This document shows, in pieces, positions 1 through 5,986 of a stretch of 22,495 bases of DNA. This DNA is from a virus. Position 1 is the first letter of the stretch, and each line of letters opens with the position of its first letter. A program made the translations under genes and the position numbers. The stretch is taken from positions 1 through 22,495 of the IMG/VR virus record IMGVR_UViG_3300021343_000074; one strand, given 5' to 3'. Below the pieces are notes generated by a model that saw only the letters and a program-made list of their open reading frames with translations, had not been told where the DNA came from and made no database searches.

Positions 1-1083
1 ATGGCGACGATTCGAGCCCGTAAAAACAAAAAGGGCATTTCTTACTCGGCCCAAATCCGCATCAAGCAGAAAGGGGAGGTAGTATACACCGAGGCGAAGA
101 CCTTTGATAAAAAACGCCTGGCCGAGCAATGGGCCACCCGGCGCGAGGCCGAGCTTCAGAAGCCCGGTATGCTGGAAAAGTTACGTCACCGCGGGGTCAG
201 CGTGGGGCAGGTGTTGAAGTGGTATGATGAGGATTACAACACCGAGAAGTCACCTTTTGGGCGTACCAAACTGGAAGCCATTCTCGCGCTCCAAAACATG
301 GACATTGCAGACCTTGATGCGCTGCAGCTCACTACCCGGCAGGTGATCAATCATATCCAATGGCGTGTCAGGACCGTCTCGGGTGCCACAGCGGAGAATG
401 ACATTACTTGGTTACGGGCTGCCTTCCGTGGAGCCCGGTTAACCCGAGGGATGCCAGTGGACGAACAGGTGATCAATGACGCCGCAGCAATCCTGCGCAG
501 CGAGAAGATCATTCATAAGGCCCAGCAGCGTAACCGTCGGCCCGCCCTGGAAGAGTTGGACACCCTATTGAGCCATTTTAACAAGCGCGATGTGCGGGCT
601 TCTATCAACATGGTGGACGTTGTTCTATTCGCCCTGTTTTCGGCACGCCGGCAGGATGAGATATGCCGTATTCGGTGGTCAGACCTGGATGAGAAGCGGC
701 AAAGTGTGCTGGTGCGGGAGATGAAGCATCCGCGCAAGAAGGTCGATACGTGGGTGTACCTGACTGATGAGGCATGGGCGCTGATTCAGAGACAGCCGCG
801 AGTGGATGGTGATGATCGAATATTTCCACTGAAAAGCAAATCAGTGAGTTCTGCCTTTACCAAGGCGTGCAAGTTCTTGGCGATCGAGGACCTGCGGTTT
901 CACGACCTGCGTCATGAATGCGCGAGCTGGCTATTCGAGACCGGCCTGGATATCGTCAGGGTGGCGCGGGTAACCGGCCATTTGTCGTGGGAGTCATTGC
1001 GTCGCTATACGCATCTGCAGGATCAGAAACACTTTAATAAGTACGAAAACTGGCGATGGAGGCCACTGCTGGAGCAGGGATAA
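1..1083 (+). CDS. int: Tyrosine-type phage integrase
   Basis: Site-specific recombinase that would integrate and excise the phage at attP/attB. The 360-aa length is normal for the family. The N-terminal part (about residues 1-65) is a basic arm-type DNA-binding segment, followed by a core-binding domain and a C-terminal catalytic domain. Catalytic residues can be seen in order: R216 in FSARRQDE, K242 in the EMKHP turn, H301 and R304 in HDLRHE, H327 in TGHLSWES and nucleophile Y336 in RRYTHL. The ATG is the first base of the window, so its ribosome-binding site and any attL site lie outside. It converges on the leftward operon: its stop is 18 bp from the stop of the PrtN-family gene, with no terminator visible between them, so leftward early transcripts may run antisense into it. 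The family call is secure; the exact start cannot be checked. Confidence 0.95.
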   Translation: MATIRARKNKKGISYSAQIRIKQKGEVVYTEAKTFDKKRLAEQWATRREAELQKPGMLEKLRHRGVSVGQVLKWYDEDYNTEKSPFGRTKLEAILALQNMDIADLDALQLTTRQVINHIQWRVRTVSGATAENDITWLRAAFRGARLTRGMPVDEQVINDAAAILRSEKIIHKAQQRNRRPALEELDTLLSHFNKRDVRASINMVDVVLFALFSARRQDEICRIRWSDLDEKRQSVLVREMKHPRKKVDTWVYLTDEAWALIQRQPRVDGDDRIFPLKSKSVSSAFTKACKFLAIEDLRFHDLRHECASWLFETGLDIVRVARVTGHLSWESLRRYTHLQDQKHFNKYENWRWRPLLEQG

Positions 1084-1101
1084 ATGCAGCGCCGGTGATC
1101 C

Positions 1102-1362
1102 CTACGCTGCACTGTTCATTTTTTTCCAGTTTTCTTTTGCTTCGGTTTTTTTCGTGTCCAGATATTCAGCGAGTTCTGAGGCGCTCACCAACCAGGTGCT
1201 CTTCTGACTGCCGCCTCGATAAGCTGGCACAGGTAATTCACAGCTGGCGGCGCGTTGCTTTGCCTTGCGTTCTTCTAGGCCAAAATATTTCTTGCAGACT
1301 TTTTCCAATTCGATTTCTGCAGTTCCGAATTCTGCCATTAGGGCGAAGAAGGTGCTGTTCAC
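1102..1362 (-). CDS. PrtN-family (pyocin activator-like) DNA-binding regulator
   Basis: An 86-aa protein resembling the Pseudomonas pyocin activator PrtN family: N-terminal MNSTFFALMAEFG, then a LEKVCKKYFGL segment, and a conserved SASELAEYLDTK helix near residues 60-71. PrtN itself activates pyocin genes from P-box sequences. Short PrtN relatives are often found next to integrases in gammaproteobacterial prophages, where an excisionase-like or early regulatory role is plausible but is my inference. The start is a GTG at 1362 with GGAG 8 nt upstream. It is the last gene of the leftward operon and ends 18 bp from the integrase stop, tail to tail. An ordinary excisionase gene is otherwise absent, which makes this protein or the XRE gene nearby the best Xis candidate. 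Confidence 0.8.
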   Translation of the reverse strand: MNSTFFALMAEFGTAEIELEKVCKKYFGLEERKAKQRAASCELPVPAYRGGSQKSTWLVSASELAEYLDTKKTEAKENWKKMNSAA

Positions 1363-1418
1363 TTATCTACTCCATATGGTGGTGGTTTATAAATTTCAAT
1401 CATTACAGGTATTTTCGA

Positions 1419-1739
1419 TTAGTCTTTTTCCGCTGGGTGCCGCCAAGTGTGGTCAGTCCATGCAAGCTTTTTGGAAAGCCGGATTGCTTCGACTTCATTG
1501 TCGTCAATCCTTCGGGCTGCGCCATGCCAACCATTCCCGTTTGGGTACAGTCCCTCCAATATTTCACCCGTTTTCAGGCGTACATCATGGGGCATTTTTA
1601 GTCGGTAGGTGTGGGCTTCTTCGTGATAGTCGATCCACTGGAATATGTAGAATCCGTAAGGGCTATCTTCACGGATAATGTCGCAAAATATGTCCCTCGG
1701 GTAATTGATGTCTTTTTCGTTTGCGCTGCTAAATTTCAC
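1419..1739 (-). CDS. Hypothetical protein, 106 aa
   Basis: I do not recognise a family. The protein is hydrophilic, with many aromatic residues (a YGFYIFQWIDY stretch) and a conserved-looking LEGLYPNGNGWHGAARRIDD segment that could be a beta-rich fold. There is no signal peptide or membrane segment. The start chosen is GTG at 1739, because GGAG sits 8 nt upstream. An in-frame TTG at 1745 is possible but lies only 2 nt from that GGAG. It is read leftward between the XRE gene and the PrtN-family gene, with 27 bp to the former, so it is probably part of the same early transcript. The function is unknown; its position among small accessory genes suggests a host-takeover or anti-defence role, as inference only. 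Confidence 0.65.
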   Translation of the reverse strand: MKFSSANEKDINYPRDIFCDIIREDSPYGFYIFQWIDYHEEAHTYRLKMPHDVRLKTGEILEGLYPNGNGWHGAARRIDDNEVEAIRLSKKLAWTDHTWRHPAEKD

Positions 1740-1766
1740 TATCAAGTCTCCGGTTGTTAGACGAAG

Positions 1767-2006
1767 TCACGCCTTAATACGGCGCACAATAATGGTCTTC
1801 TCTACCACTTCTGTGGTGTCTGGCCAGACCTCATAAACCGATCTCCCAAGCACTTTAGCTATTGCATAGGCCGTGGTGATTTTAGGGGCTGAGCCCGACT
1901 CTTTTTCGAGGTCGTGCATGTGGGACTTGCTGATTCCGCACATGTCGGCAAGCCCCTGCAAAGTAAGTCCGGCATCTTGTCGCAATCTCTTGAGGTTGCT
2001 TTTCAT
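1767..2006 (-). CDS. XRE-family helix-turn-helix regulator
   Basis: A 79-aa single-domain DNA-binding protein. Residues 1-60 form a Cro/C1-type helix-turn-helix: LKRLRQDAGLTLQGLADMCG followed by the recognition-helix pattern ISKSHMHDLEKE and then a scaffold helix (TAYAIAKVLGRSVYEVWP). A short basic tail follows. It starts at the ATG at 2006; the ribosome-binding site is weak (GAGTAG-like). It lies near the distal end of the leftward operon, far from the CI/Cro switch, so it is unlikely to be the main lysogeny repressor. It may regulate the distal operon genes or excision. The HTH call is secure; the target is unknown. Confidence 0.85.
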   Translation of the reverse strand: MKSNLKRLRQDAGLTLQGLADMCGISKSHMHDLEKESGSAPKITTAYAIAKVLGRSVYEVWPDTTEVVEKTIIVRRIKA

Positions 2007-2034
2007 TCAGCTACTCGCATTTAGTACAGAATCG

Positions 2035-2202
2035 CTATTTATTGATCGACATATAAATGCCGCTATAAGGGCGTACTATCGTGCGCCGCCCACCCTCATC
2101 CCAGTTATGGGATTTGGTGTTTATATCGAACCGCTCGCCATGCTTTTTGATGAACCATTCAACCACGAAAAACGGCAATATTTTTGTCCACGATTTCAGC
2201 AT
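2035..2202 (-). CDS. Small hypothetical protein, 55 aa
   Basis: A short leftward frame that fills the gap between the XRE gene and the zinc-binding protein gene. It begins at an ATG at 2202 with AGGAA a few bases upstream and ends in TAG at 2037-2035. The peptide starts MLKSWTKILPFFVVEWFIKK, so it has a mildly hydrophobic, aromatic N-terminal segment, and then a polar part ending in IVRPYSGIYMSINK. The hydrophobic stretch is interrupted by charged residues and is too short to call a membrane helix with confidence. No family is recognised. Coding is supported by the start signal, the fit to the gap and a sensible composition, but not by homology. Confidence 0.5.
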   Translation of the reverse strand: MLKSWTKILPFFVVEWFIKKHGERFDINTKSHNWDEGGRRTIVRPYSGIYMSINK

Positions 2203-2233
2203 TTCCTAATTTCCACCACGTACAAAATTGACC

Positions 2234-2449
2234 CTATGCGGGCTTATATTCAATCCCCAACTCCTCGGCAGCTTGCTTGGCATGGCCGGGGCAGTAGTGG
2301 GTTTCGTTTTCTGGAACGGCCAGCCAGCGGTCAGGCGGATTAAGATATTCATCTTCCACCAGGTGCATTTCGTCAATGCCGTCGATAAATATCTCTCGCT
2401 CTCTATAGCAACCAGCTGCATCACAGGTTAACTTCACTTCAAGTGTCAT
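2234..2449 (-). CDS. Small putative zinc-binding protein, 71 aa
   Basis: A 71-aa acidic protein with two cysteine pairs: C9 and C14 in LTCDAAGC near the N-terminus, and a CPGH motif at about residues 53-56 near the C-terminus. Together they could bind one zinc ion in a small ribbon-like fold. The start is ATG at 2449 with AAGGG about 6-7 nt upstream. It is read leftward as part of the early operon, 31 bp upstream of the 55-aa gene. A minus-strand frame overlapping it (2206-2424) has no ribosome-binding site and is rejected. The function is unknown. Small zinc proteins with this layout are common in the accessory early regions of gammaproteobacterial phages. Confidence 0.65.
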   Translation of the reverse strand: MTLEVKLTCDAAGCYREREIFIDGIDEMHLVEDEYLNPPDRWLAVPENETHYCPGHAKQAAEELGIEYKPA

Positions 2450-2472
2450 TTTCTAGCCCTTGGAATCGTACA

Positions 2473-2496
2473 GGAATGAGGTTATTACCCCATTCC
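2473..2496. other. Imperfect hairpin between two early genes
   Basis: GGAATGAGG and CCCCATTCC pair with one mismatch around a TTATTA loop. It lies in the 58-bp gap between the Acb2/Tad1-like gene and the downstream zinc-protein gene. No T-tract follows on either strand, so it is not a standard terminator; it could be an RNA processing site or mean nothing. Confidence 0.25.
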
Positions 2497-2507
2497 CTAT
2501 GATCTGA

Positions 2508-2765
2508 TTAAAAGGTAGTAGGCTTCGCCACGCTGCGGACCAGGGCCATAAATCCTTTCTGCAGATCGGTGCGACCGATATTGAGCCAGCGAGCGTTCGG
2601 AGCAGTAGTGCCATCAGGTGCATCACACGGTTCTCCGTCCATGTGCTCCATTTTTTGGATAAGCTCGTGGACTTCCTCGGCTTTCTCCTTGATCTCGTTC
2701 ATCAGGTCGATTTCCGATTGAGTCAGGTCGCGATAACCTTTGATTTTTTCGTGTTGGTCTTTCAT
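2508..2765 (-). CDS. Acb2/Tad1-type cyclic-nucleotide sponge (anti-CBASS/anti-Thoeris)
   Basis: An 85-aa protein matching the small helical-hairpin family (formerly a DUF) that includes anti-CBASS protein Acb2 and Thoeris anti-defence protein Tad1. Signatures seen are HEKIKGYRDLTQSEIDLMNEIK at the N-terminus, a long helix, and the C-terminal block RWLNIGRTDLQKGFMALVRS ending in AKPTTF, which is nearly invariant in the family as I remember it. Known members assemble into multimers that trap cyclic di- and trinucleotides or gcADPR and so keep CBASS or Thoeris effectors off. The linker between the two helices (about residues 44-58) is longer and more polar than in the forms I recall. It starts at ATG 2765. 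It is the clearest anti-defence gene of the left operon. The family call is strong; the ligand is unknown. Confidence 0.85.
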   Translation of the reverse strand: MKDQHEKIKGYRDLTQSEIDLMNEIKEKAEEVHELIQKMEHMDGEPCDAPDGTTAPNARWLNIGRTDLQKGFMALVRSVAKPTTF

Positions 2766-2812
2766 GTAGCTGCCTCCTTGGGCTTGTAGTGAAAGTGGTA
2801 CAGATTCGCTAG

Positions 2813-3037
2813 TTAATCCCTAAAAGGGCATTCAAAATCACATTGCTCTGACCCGGCATGCAAACAGCGACCATCTGGCATTTTTCCGCAGTCATCCCAT
2901 GCCTTTTGCATTTCGTCAGCCTCTTCATCTTCGTCGCCATACCAATCGACCTGGCTTTCACAGGTGTTACAGGTGTGCTCGAGATATTTGGCTTCATCCG
3001 GTGTCAGTTCTTTCCCGCAATCATCACACTTTTTCAT
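2813..3037 (-). CDS. Cysteine-rich zinc-binding protein, 74 aa
   Basis: A small acidic protein with eight or more cysteines. An N-terminal zinc ribbon is formed by KKCDDCGK and HTCNTCES (CxxC-15-CxxC). A second cluster at the C-terminus (DDCGK, GRCLHAGSEQC, FECPF) may bind another metal ion. Between them lies a Glu/Asp-rich linker. The start is set at ATG 3037, which has AGGA 8 nt upstream; an in-frame ATG at 3055 would add six residues but has no good ribosome-binding site. It is read leftward in the early operon. The C-terminal HAGSxxCDxECP pattern looks familiar from other phage early genes, but no function is known to me. Confidence 0.7.
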   Translation of the reverse strand: MKKCDDCGKELTPDEAKYLEHTCNTCESQVDWYGDEDEEADEMQKAWDDCGKMPDGRCLHAGSEQCDFECPFRD

Positions 3038-3064
3038 GCCGTTAATCCTGTACATAAATGAGAT

Positions 3065-3409
3065 CTAACCCCATTTTTCCAGCAGGTCTCGCATCACTCC
3101 GGCGCCGTCTATTCCTGCGTCATTCATCCATTTAGATGGCCAAAGCTCATGAGGGCGATATCCCATTAGAACCAAATCGGCATGAGCTCTATTGGTGCTG
3201 TCGAAACGCAACAATAATTCAAAGTTGAAAGGTTTGCCGTGCTCCATGGCTAAAAGGAGTTTTGCTGCCGCTTCCGATCCTGATCCTGAGTATCGCAGAG
3301 CCATAGACGCAAGCTCCCAGGCTGATCCACCTCTGTCAGAGTTTTCCAATATATCAGCGCGATCCTGCTCTTGCTGGGCCATAATTTCTTCAATGGTTAT
3401 AGTTTTCAT
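3065..3409 (-). CDS. Hypothetical early phage protein, 114 aa
   Basis: A mostly helical, soluble protein. The pattern AAAKLLLAMEHGKPFNFELLLRFDSTNRAHADLVLMGY followed by HELWPS resembles a conserved DUF7673-like family of small phage proteins in which a small-residue-rich helix precedes a hydrophobic helix ending in an aspartate; that resemblance is weak. The start is ATG at 3409. It lies between the 59-aa gene and the cysteine-rich gene in the leftward early operon. No catalytic motif, signal peptide or membrane segment is visible. Confidence 0.65.
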   Translation of the reverse strand: MKTITIEEIMAQQEQDRADILENSDRGGSAWELASMALRYSGSGSEAAAKLLLAMEHGKPFNFELLLRFDSTNRAHADLVLMGYRPHELWPSKWMNDAGIDGAGVMRDLLEKWG

Positions 3410-3439
3410 TTTTAATCCTTTGGTCTTGTGCTGGGTGCT

Positions 3440-3619
3440 TTATGCGCTTTCGAGTACTTCTACCACTTCATCAATATCTGAGTGGCTAATCACATCGGCA
3501 TCAAGGCAAGCAAAAATAAATACTTTTCCACCGCTATATACCCGGTACCTTCCAGTTCTCAATTTAAGGCGTACTATGTCCCATGGTTTGAACTCAACTG
3601 TTTCTTCTTGTTCGCTCAT
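3440..3619 (-). CDS. Small hypothetical protein, 59 aa
   Basis: A short leftward frame filling the gap between its neighbours. It starts at ATG 3619 and ends in TAA at 3442-3440. The N-terminus is acidic (MSEQEETVEF), followed by a beta-rich stretch (KPWDIVRLKLRTGRYRVYSG and KVFIFACLD) that suggests a small SH3-like barrel, and an acidic helical end (DIDEVVEVLES). The ribosome-binding site is weak (CCGGAT just before the ATG). No family is recognised. Coding is inferred from its fit in the operon, its composition and the absence of a better frame. Confidence 0.5.
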   Translation of the reverse strand: MSEQEETVEFKPWDIVRLKLRTGRYRVYSGGKVFIFACLDADVISHSDIDEVVEVLESA

Positions 3620-3652
3620 ATCCGGTATCTTTAACCTCGTGCAGATTTTGGG

Positions 3653-3862
3653 TTACTGGCACGCCGCCTCAACTTCTTTCATGGTGTTAGTTTCACGGTC
3701 ACCGGCAGGGGCCAGACAGTCGGTGCTGGTTTTTATAAATTCGCCGTCCGATAAAACTACAACATGAAATTTACGGTCATCACCATAAAACGCATCACTC
3801 ATTACTTTGCCAGTTCGTCCGATGTTATTACCGCTTGTAAATTCAACACACATATTTTTCAT
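3653..3862 (-). CDS. Small hypothetical protein, KOW/SH3-like, 69 aa
   Basis: The start is ATG at 3862, set by a very good ribosome-binding site (AAAGGAG, 7 nt upstream); an in-frame ATG further up has none. The sequence CVEFTSGNNIGRTGKVMSD followed by alternating beta-strand residues (KFHVVVLSDGEFIKTS) resembles a KOW-type small barrel, in which a glycine follows short strands. Such folds often bind RNA, DNA or ribosomal protein, but this is only a fold guess. It belongs to the leftward early operon. Confidence 0.6.
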   Translation of the reverse strand: MKNMCVEFTSGNNIGRTGKVMSDAFYGDDRKFHVVVLSDGEFIKTSTDCLAPAGDRETNTMKEVEAACQ

Positions 3863-3888
3863 GTTGTTGCTCCTTTGCATGGCTAGAT

Positions 3889-4158
3889 CTAGCTCCATAA
3901 ATAACAGTTGAACCCAAAGGCAATGCGGTCCTGGGTCTCCGCTAACAGCTCATCGATACTGTCTTTGATGGTGTGTTCCAACAGGTCAATAAAGTGGCAC
4001 TTCTCTTTGGTGGTAATACAATTTTCCAGTTTTTCGCCGTTGGCCTGTTTGATCCAGATATCCACACGGAACCGTGCCGGGTACTTCGGCGCCTGGGTAA
4101 AGCGAACAAAGCGGCCGCTATCGTGCTGACCGGCCTTGAATACGGCGAAGGGTTTCAT
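3889..4158 (-). CDS. Hypothetical early phage protein, 89 aa
   Basis: A small soluble protein with a beta-rich N-terminal half (PFAVFKAGQHDSGRFVRFTQ, then FRVDIWIKQANGEKLENC) and a helical C-terminal half (FIDLLEHTIKDSIDELLAET). I do not recognise a family. The start is ATG at 4158 with GAGG 8 nt upstream. Its ATG overlaps the stop of the upstream gene (ATGA, 4155-4158), which suggests translational coupling. It is read leftward behind the methyltransferase. Confidence 0.6.
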   Translation of the reverse strand: MKPFAVFKAGQHDSGRFVRFTQAPKYPARFRVDIWIKQANGEKLENCITTKEKCHFIDLLEHTIKDSIDELLAETQDRIAFGFNCYLWS

Positions 4159-4394
4159 ATCGCCTGCCTCTTGAGCGCGGGCGGTATTTCGGGTGCTTGC
4201 TCAACCAGGCCCATCTTGCGCAGAATCTGCGCGTGGTCGTCGAGCAGTGCGCGGATACCTGGCTGGTCGCTGCCGGCCTCAATGGCGTCGTCCAGCACTT
4301 CCTGCAGCTCCTGCGCGGCATAGCTAGACCATTGCTCCAGCGCTTGTAGCTGTTCGTGTAAACCGGTGATTTCCTGTTTCATTAAAGAGTCCAT
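4155..4394 (-). CDS. Hypothetical helical protein coupled to the methyltransferase, 79 aa
   Basis: A predicted all-helical soluble protein: an N-terminal helix (ITGLHEQLQALEQWSSYAAQ), then ELQEVLDDAIEA, a loop, and a helix LLDDHAQILRKMGLVEQ with a proline-containing tail. The start is ATG at 4394, which overlaps the methyltransferase stop in TAATG and has GGAGG 7 nt upstream. The longer in-frame version reaches back into the methyltransferase gene and is not needed. The coupling suggests it is made together with the methyltransferase. No family is recognised. Confidence 0.65.
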   Translation of the reverse strand: MDSLMKQEITGLHEQLQALEQWSSYAAQELQEVLDDAIEAGSDQPGIRALLDDHAQILRKMGLVEQAPEIPPALKRQAI

Positions 4395-5764
4395 TAGGCG
4401 GCCTCCTGTGCTGTGGCTTCGAGATTGAGCAAGTTGGCTTTTACCAGCGCTGCAGCGATAGGCGGGCAAACGGAGTTACCGCACTTCGCTACTTGCTGGG
4501 TTTTGGTGATTCGATTGCCTTTGGCGTCACGGTTAATGACGTAGTTATCGGGAAAGCCTTGGGCGGCAAATAGCTCATGGGGTTCCAGCATGCGCATACC
4601 AATATCTACTATCTGGTAAGGCTCGCCTTTGACCATAACCAAGCCCATACGGGCCTTGGTAGGCAAGGTGTGCATGGGCTCGTTTAAGTCCTGCCATTGC
4701 CCTCCAGTGCTGTAATATTTCATAAGGAAGGCCCGCACTTCGCCTACGTGTCCACCACCTGCAGTCAGAGTTGGTAGTGGTGTTTCTACACCCTGCCCAA
4801 ACTGGTCGTTGCGTAATTTAATCAAGTGACTGGTGACAACCTGATTTTGAGTCCCGCGAGTGGTCACGGTTGGCCAGGGCTGATCAATGGGTGTGCCTGT
4901 TACACCACCAAAGTGTTTGGCCAAAAACGCCGCGCAGAGCGCAGCTCGATTTTCCGCACCCTGATCTATGTTAACGATAAAGGGTTTGGGGTTTTCGATC
5001 ACAAACCGTTGGATACCATTCGCTATACGACGTTGAGTGTTTTCCGCCAAAGGTTTTTTCCGCTCGAATATGCTGGGGCAGGGAATCGACCAGTCGATAA
5101 TATCGGCGGCGGTTTTATAGGGTTTCAGGCCCGGGCCGTGGGTAGGTTGGGGCCATACGATCGGATGGTTGTCGCATCGCGCAATCAAGAATAGGCGCTT
5201 GCGGATTGTGGGGGCGCCATAGTCGCAGGCGCGCAGCTCCTTGGTTTCCACCCGATAGCCGTGGCGCTTGATCGCGTTAATAAAGGCCTGAAAGGTTTGC
5301 CCCTTGCGATTGGGGCACGGCCGGTGGTTATCACCGTCTTTGATCAGGGGGCCCCAGGTTTTGAATTCCTCGACATTTTCCAAAATGATGACTCGCGGAC
5401 GCACAGTGCCAATCCAGCGCATCACCACCCATGCCAGGCCTCGCACCCGGGGGCTGACTGGTGCGCCCCCCTTGGCCTTGGAAAAGTGCCGGCAGTCCGG
5501 AGAGAACCAGGCAAGGCCCACAGGGCGACCGTCGCAAACTGCTCGAGGATCAACATCCCAGACGCTCTCGCAGTAGTGCTGGGTCTGTGGATGGTTGACG
5601 GTATGCATGGATATAGCTTGTTGGTCGTGATTAATGGCGATATCAACTGAGCGGTCCAGCGCCGCTTCAATGCCTGTGCTCGCACCGCCACCACCGGCGA
5701 AGTTGTCGACAATCAGCTCCCGTTGAAAATCAAGCTGGTATTGTGGCGAAGTCCTGTAGTGCAT
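4394..5764 (-). CDS. DNA (cytosine-5) methyltransferase, phage orphan type
   Basis: Transfers a methyl group from SAM to cytosine C5 in a specific DNA sequence, most likely to protect phage DNA from host restriction. Numbered from ATG 5764 (456 aa): motif I DNFAGGGGAS (residues 20-29), motif IV SPDCRHFS with nucleophile C91, motif VI ENVEE (129-133), motif VIII TIRKRLFLIA (186-195), a target-recognition region after about 230, and the C-terminal motifs GFPDNY and CGNSVCPP. Motif IV has PDC where classical enzymes have PPC. An in-frame TTG at 5821 would extend it but has no ribosome-binding site, and the 24-aa frame at 5781-5855 occupies that region; ATG 5764 has AGG 8 nt upstream. No restriction partner is seen. 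The target sequence cannot be read from the protein. Confidence 0.92.
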   Translation of the reverse strand: MHYRTSPQYQLDFQRELIVDNFAGGGGASTGIEAALDRSVDIAINHDQQAISMHTVNHPQTQHYCESVWDVDPRAVCDGRPVGLAWFSPDCRHFSKAKGGAPVSPRVRGLAWVVMRWIGTVRPRVIILENVEEFKTWGPLIKDGDNHRPCPNRKGQTFQAFINAIKRHGYRVETKELRACDYGAPTIRKRLFLIARCDNHPIVWPQPTHGPGLKPYKTAADIIDWSIPCPSIFERKKPLAENTQRRIANGIQRFVIENPKPFIVNIDQGAENRAALCAAFLAKHFGGVTGTPIDQPWPTVTTRGTQNQVVTSHLIKLRNDQFGQGVETPLPTLTAGGGHVGEVRAFLMKYYSTGGQWQDLNEPMHTLPTKARMGLVMVKGEPYQIVDIGMRMLEPHELFAAQGFPDNYVINRDAKGNRITKTQQVAKCGNSVCPPIAAALVKANLLNLEATAQEAA

Positions 5765-5780
5765 GCTGAATGCCTGGTAA

Positions 5781-5855
5781 TCAGTCGTTTTTGTTAATGG
5801 TTGATGCAATGTAGATGGCAATTAGTGCGGCAATGGTCAGAGCGGCGGTTTCCAT
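5781..5855 (-). CDS. Possible 24-aa hydrophobic leader or microprotein
   Basis: A very short frame just upstream of the methyltransferase gene. It has an excellent start signal (AAGGA, 7 nt before ATG 5855) placed directly behind an intrinsic terminator. The peptide has a hydrophobic core of about 16 residues (LTIAALIAIYIAS) between METAA and a polar end TINKND, so it could span the membrane once. It ends 16 bp before the methyltransferase ATG. It may be a real phage membrane microprotein, a leader peptide that controls the gene downstream, or chance; the strong ribosome-binding site argues against chance. Confidence 0.45.
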   Translation of the reverse strand: METAALTIAALIAIYIASTINKND

Positions 5856-5867
5856 GGTGCTGTCCTT

Positions 5868-5889
5868 AAAAAGCCCGCCCGAAGGCGGG
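5868..5889 (-). terminator. Intrinsic terminator inside the leftward operon
   Basis: Read on the minus strand, CCCGCC and GGCGGG form a 6-bp GC stem closed by a UUCG tetraloop (CCCGCCTTCGGGCGGG), followed by C and five Ts. It separates the proximal genes (DUF2303 and upstream) from the methyltransferase and accessory genes. Distal expression therefore needs read-through, antitermination or a further promoter. Confidence 0.8.
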
Positions 5890-5986
5890 TAAATATGAGA
5901 GAGCGATTAAGCAGTCTTTCCCGCTGTCAGCACTGTAGGCGGTGCCGCCATGGGCCGAGCATTAGTGCAGCTGGCCCAGTCAGAGA

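Noticed and set aside
1056-1601. A plus-strand frame of 181 codons after the integrase
   Set aside because: It is opposite the PrtN-family gene and the 106-aa gene, and its Phe/Cys/Ser-rich translation is typical of antisense reading.
5890-5986. A short open stretch on the minus strand after the DUF2303 stop, ending in TAA
   Set aside because: No usable start codon with a ribosome-binding site; the only in-frame ATG would give a 14-residue peptide.
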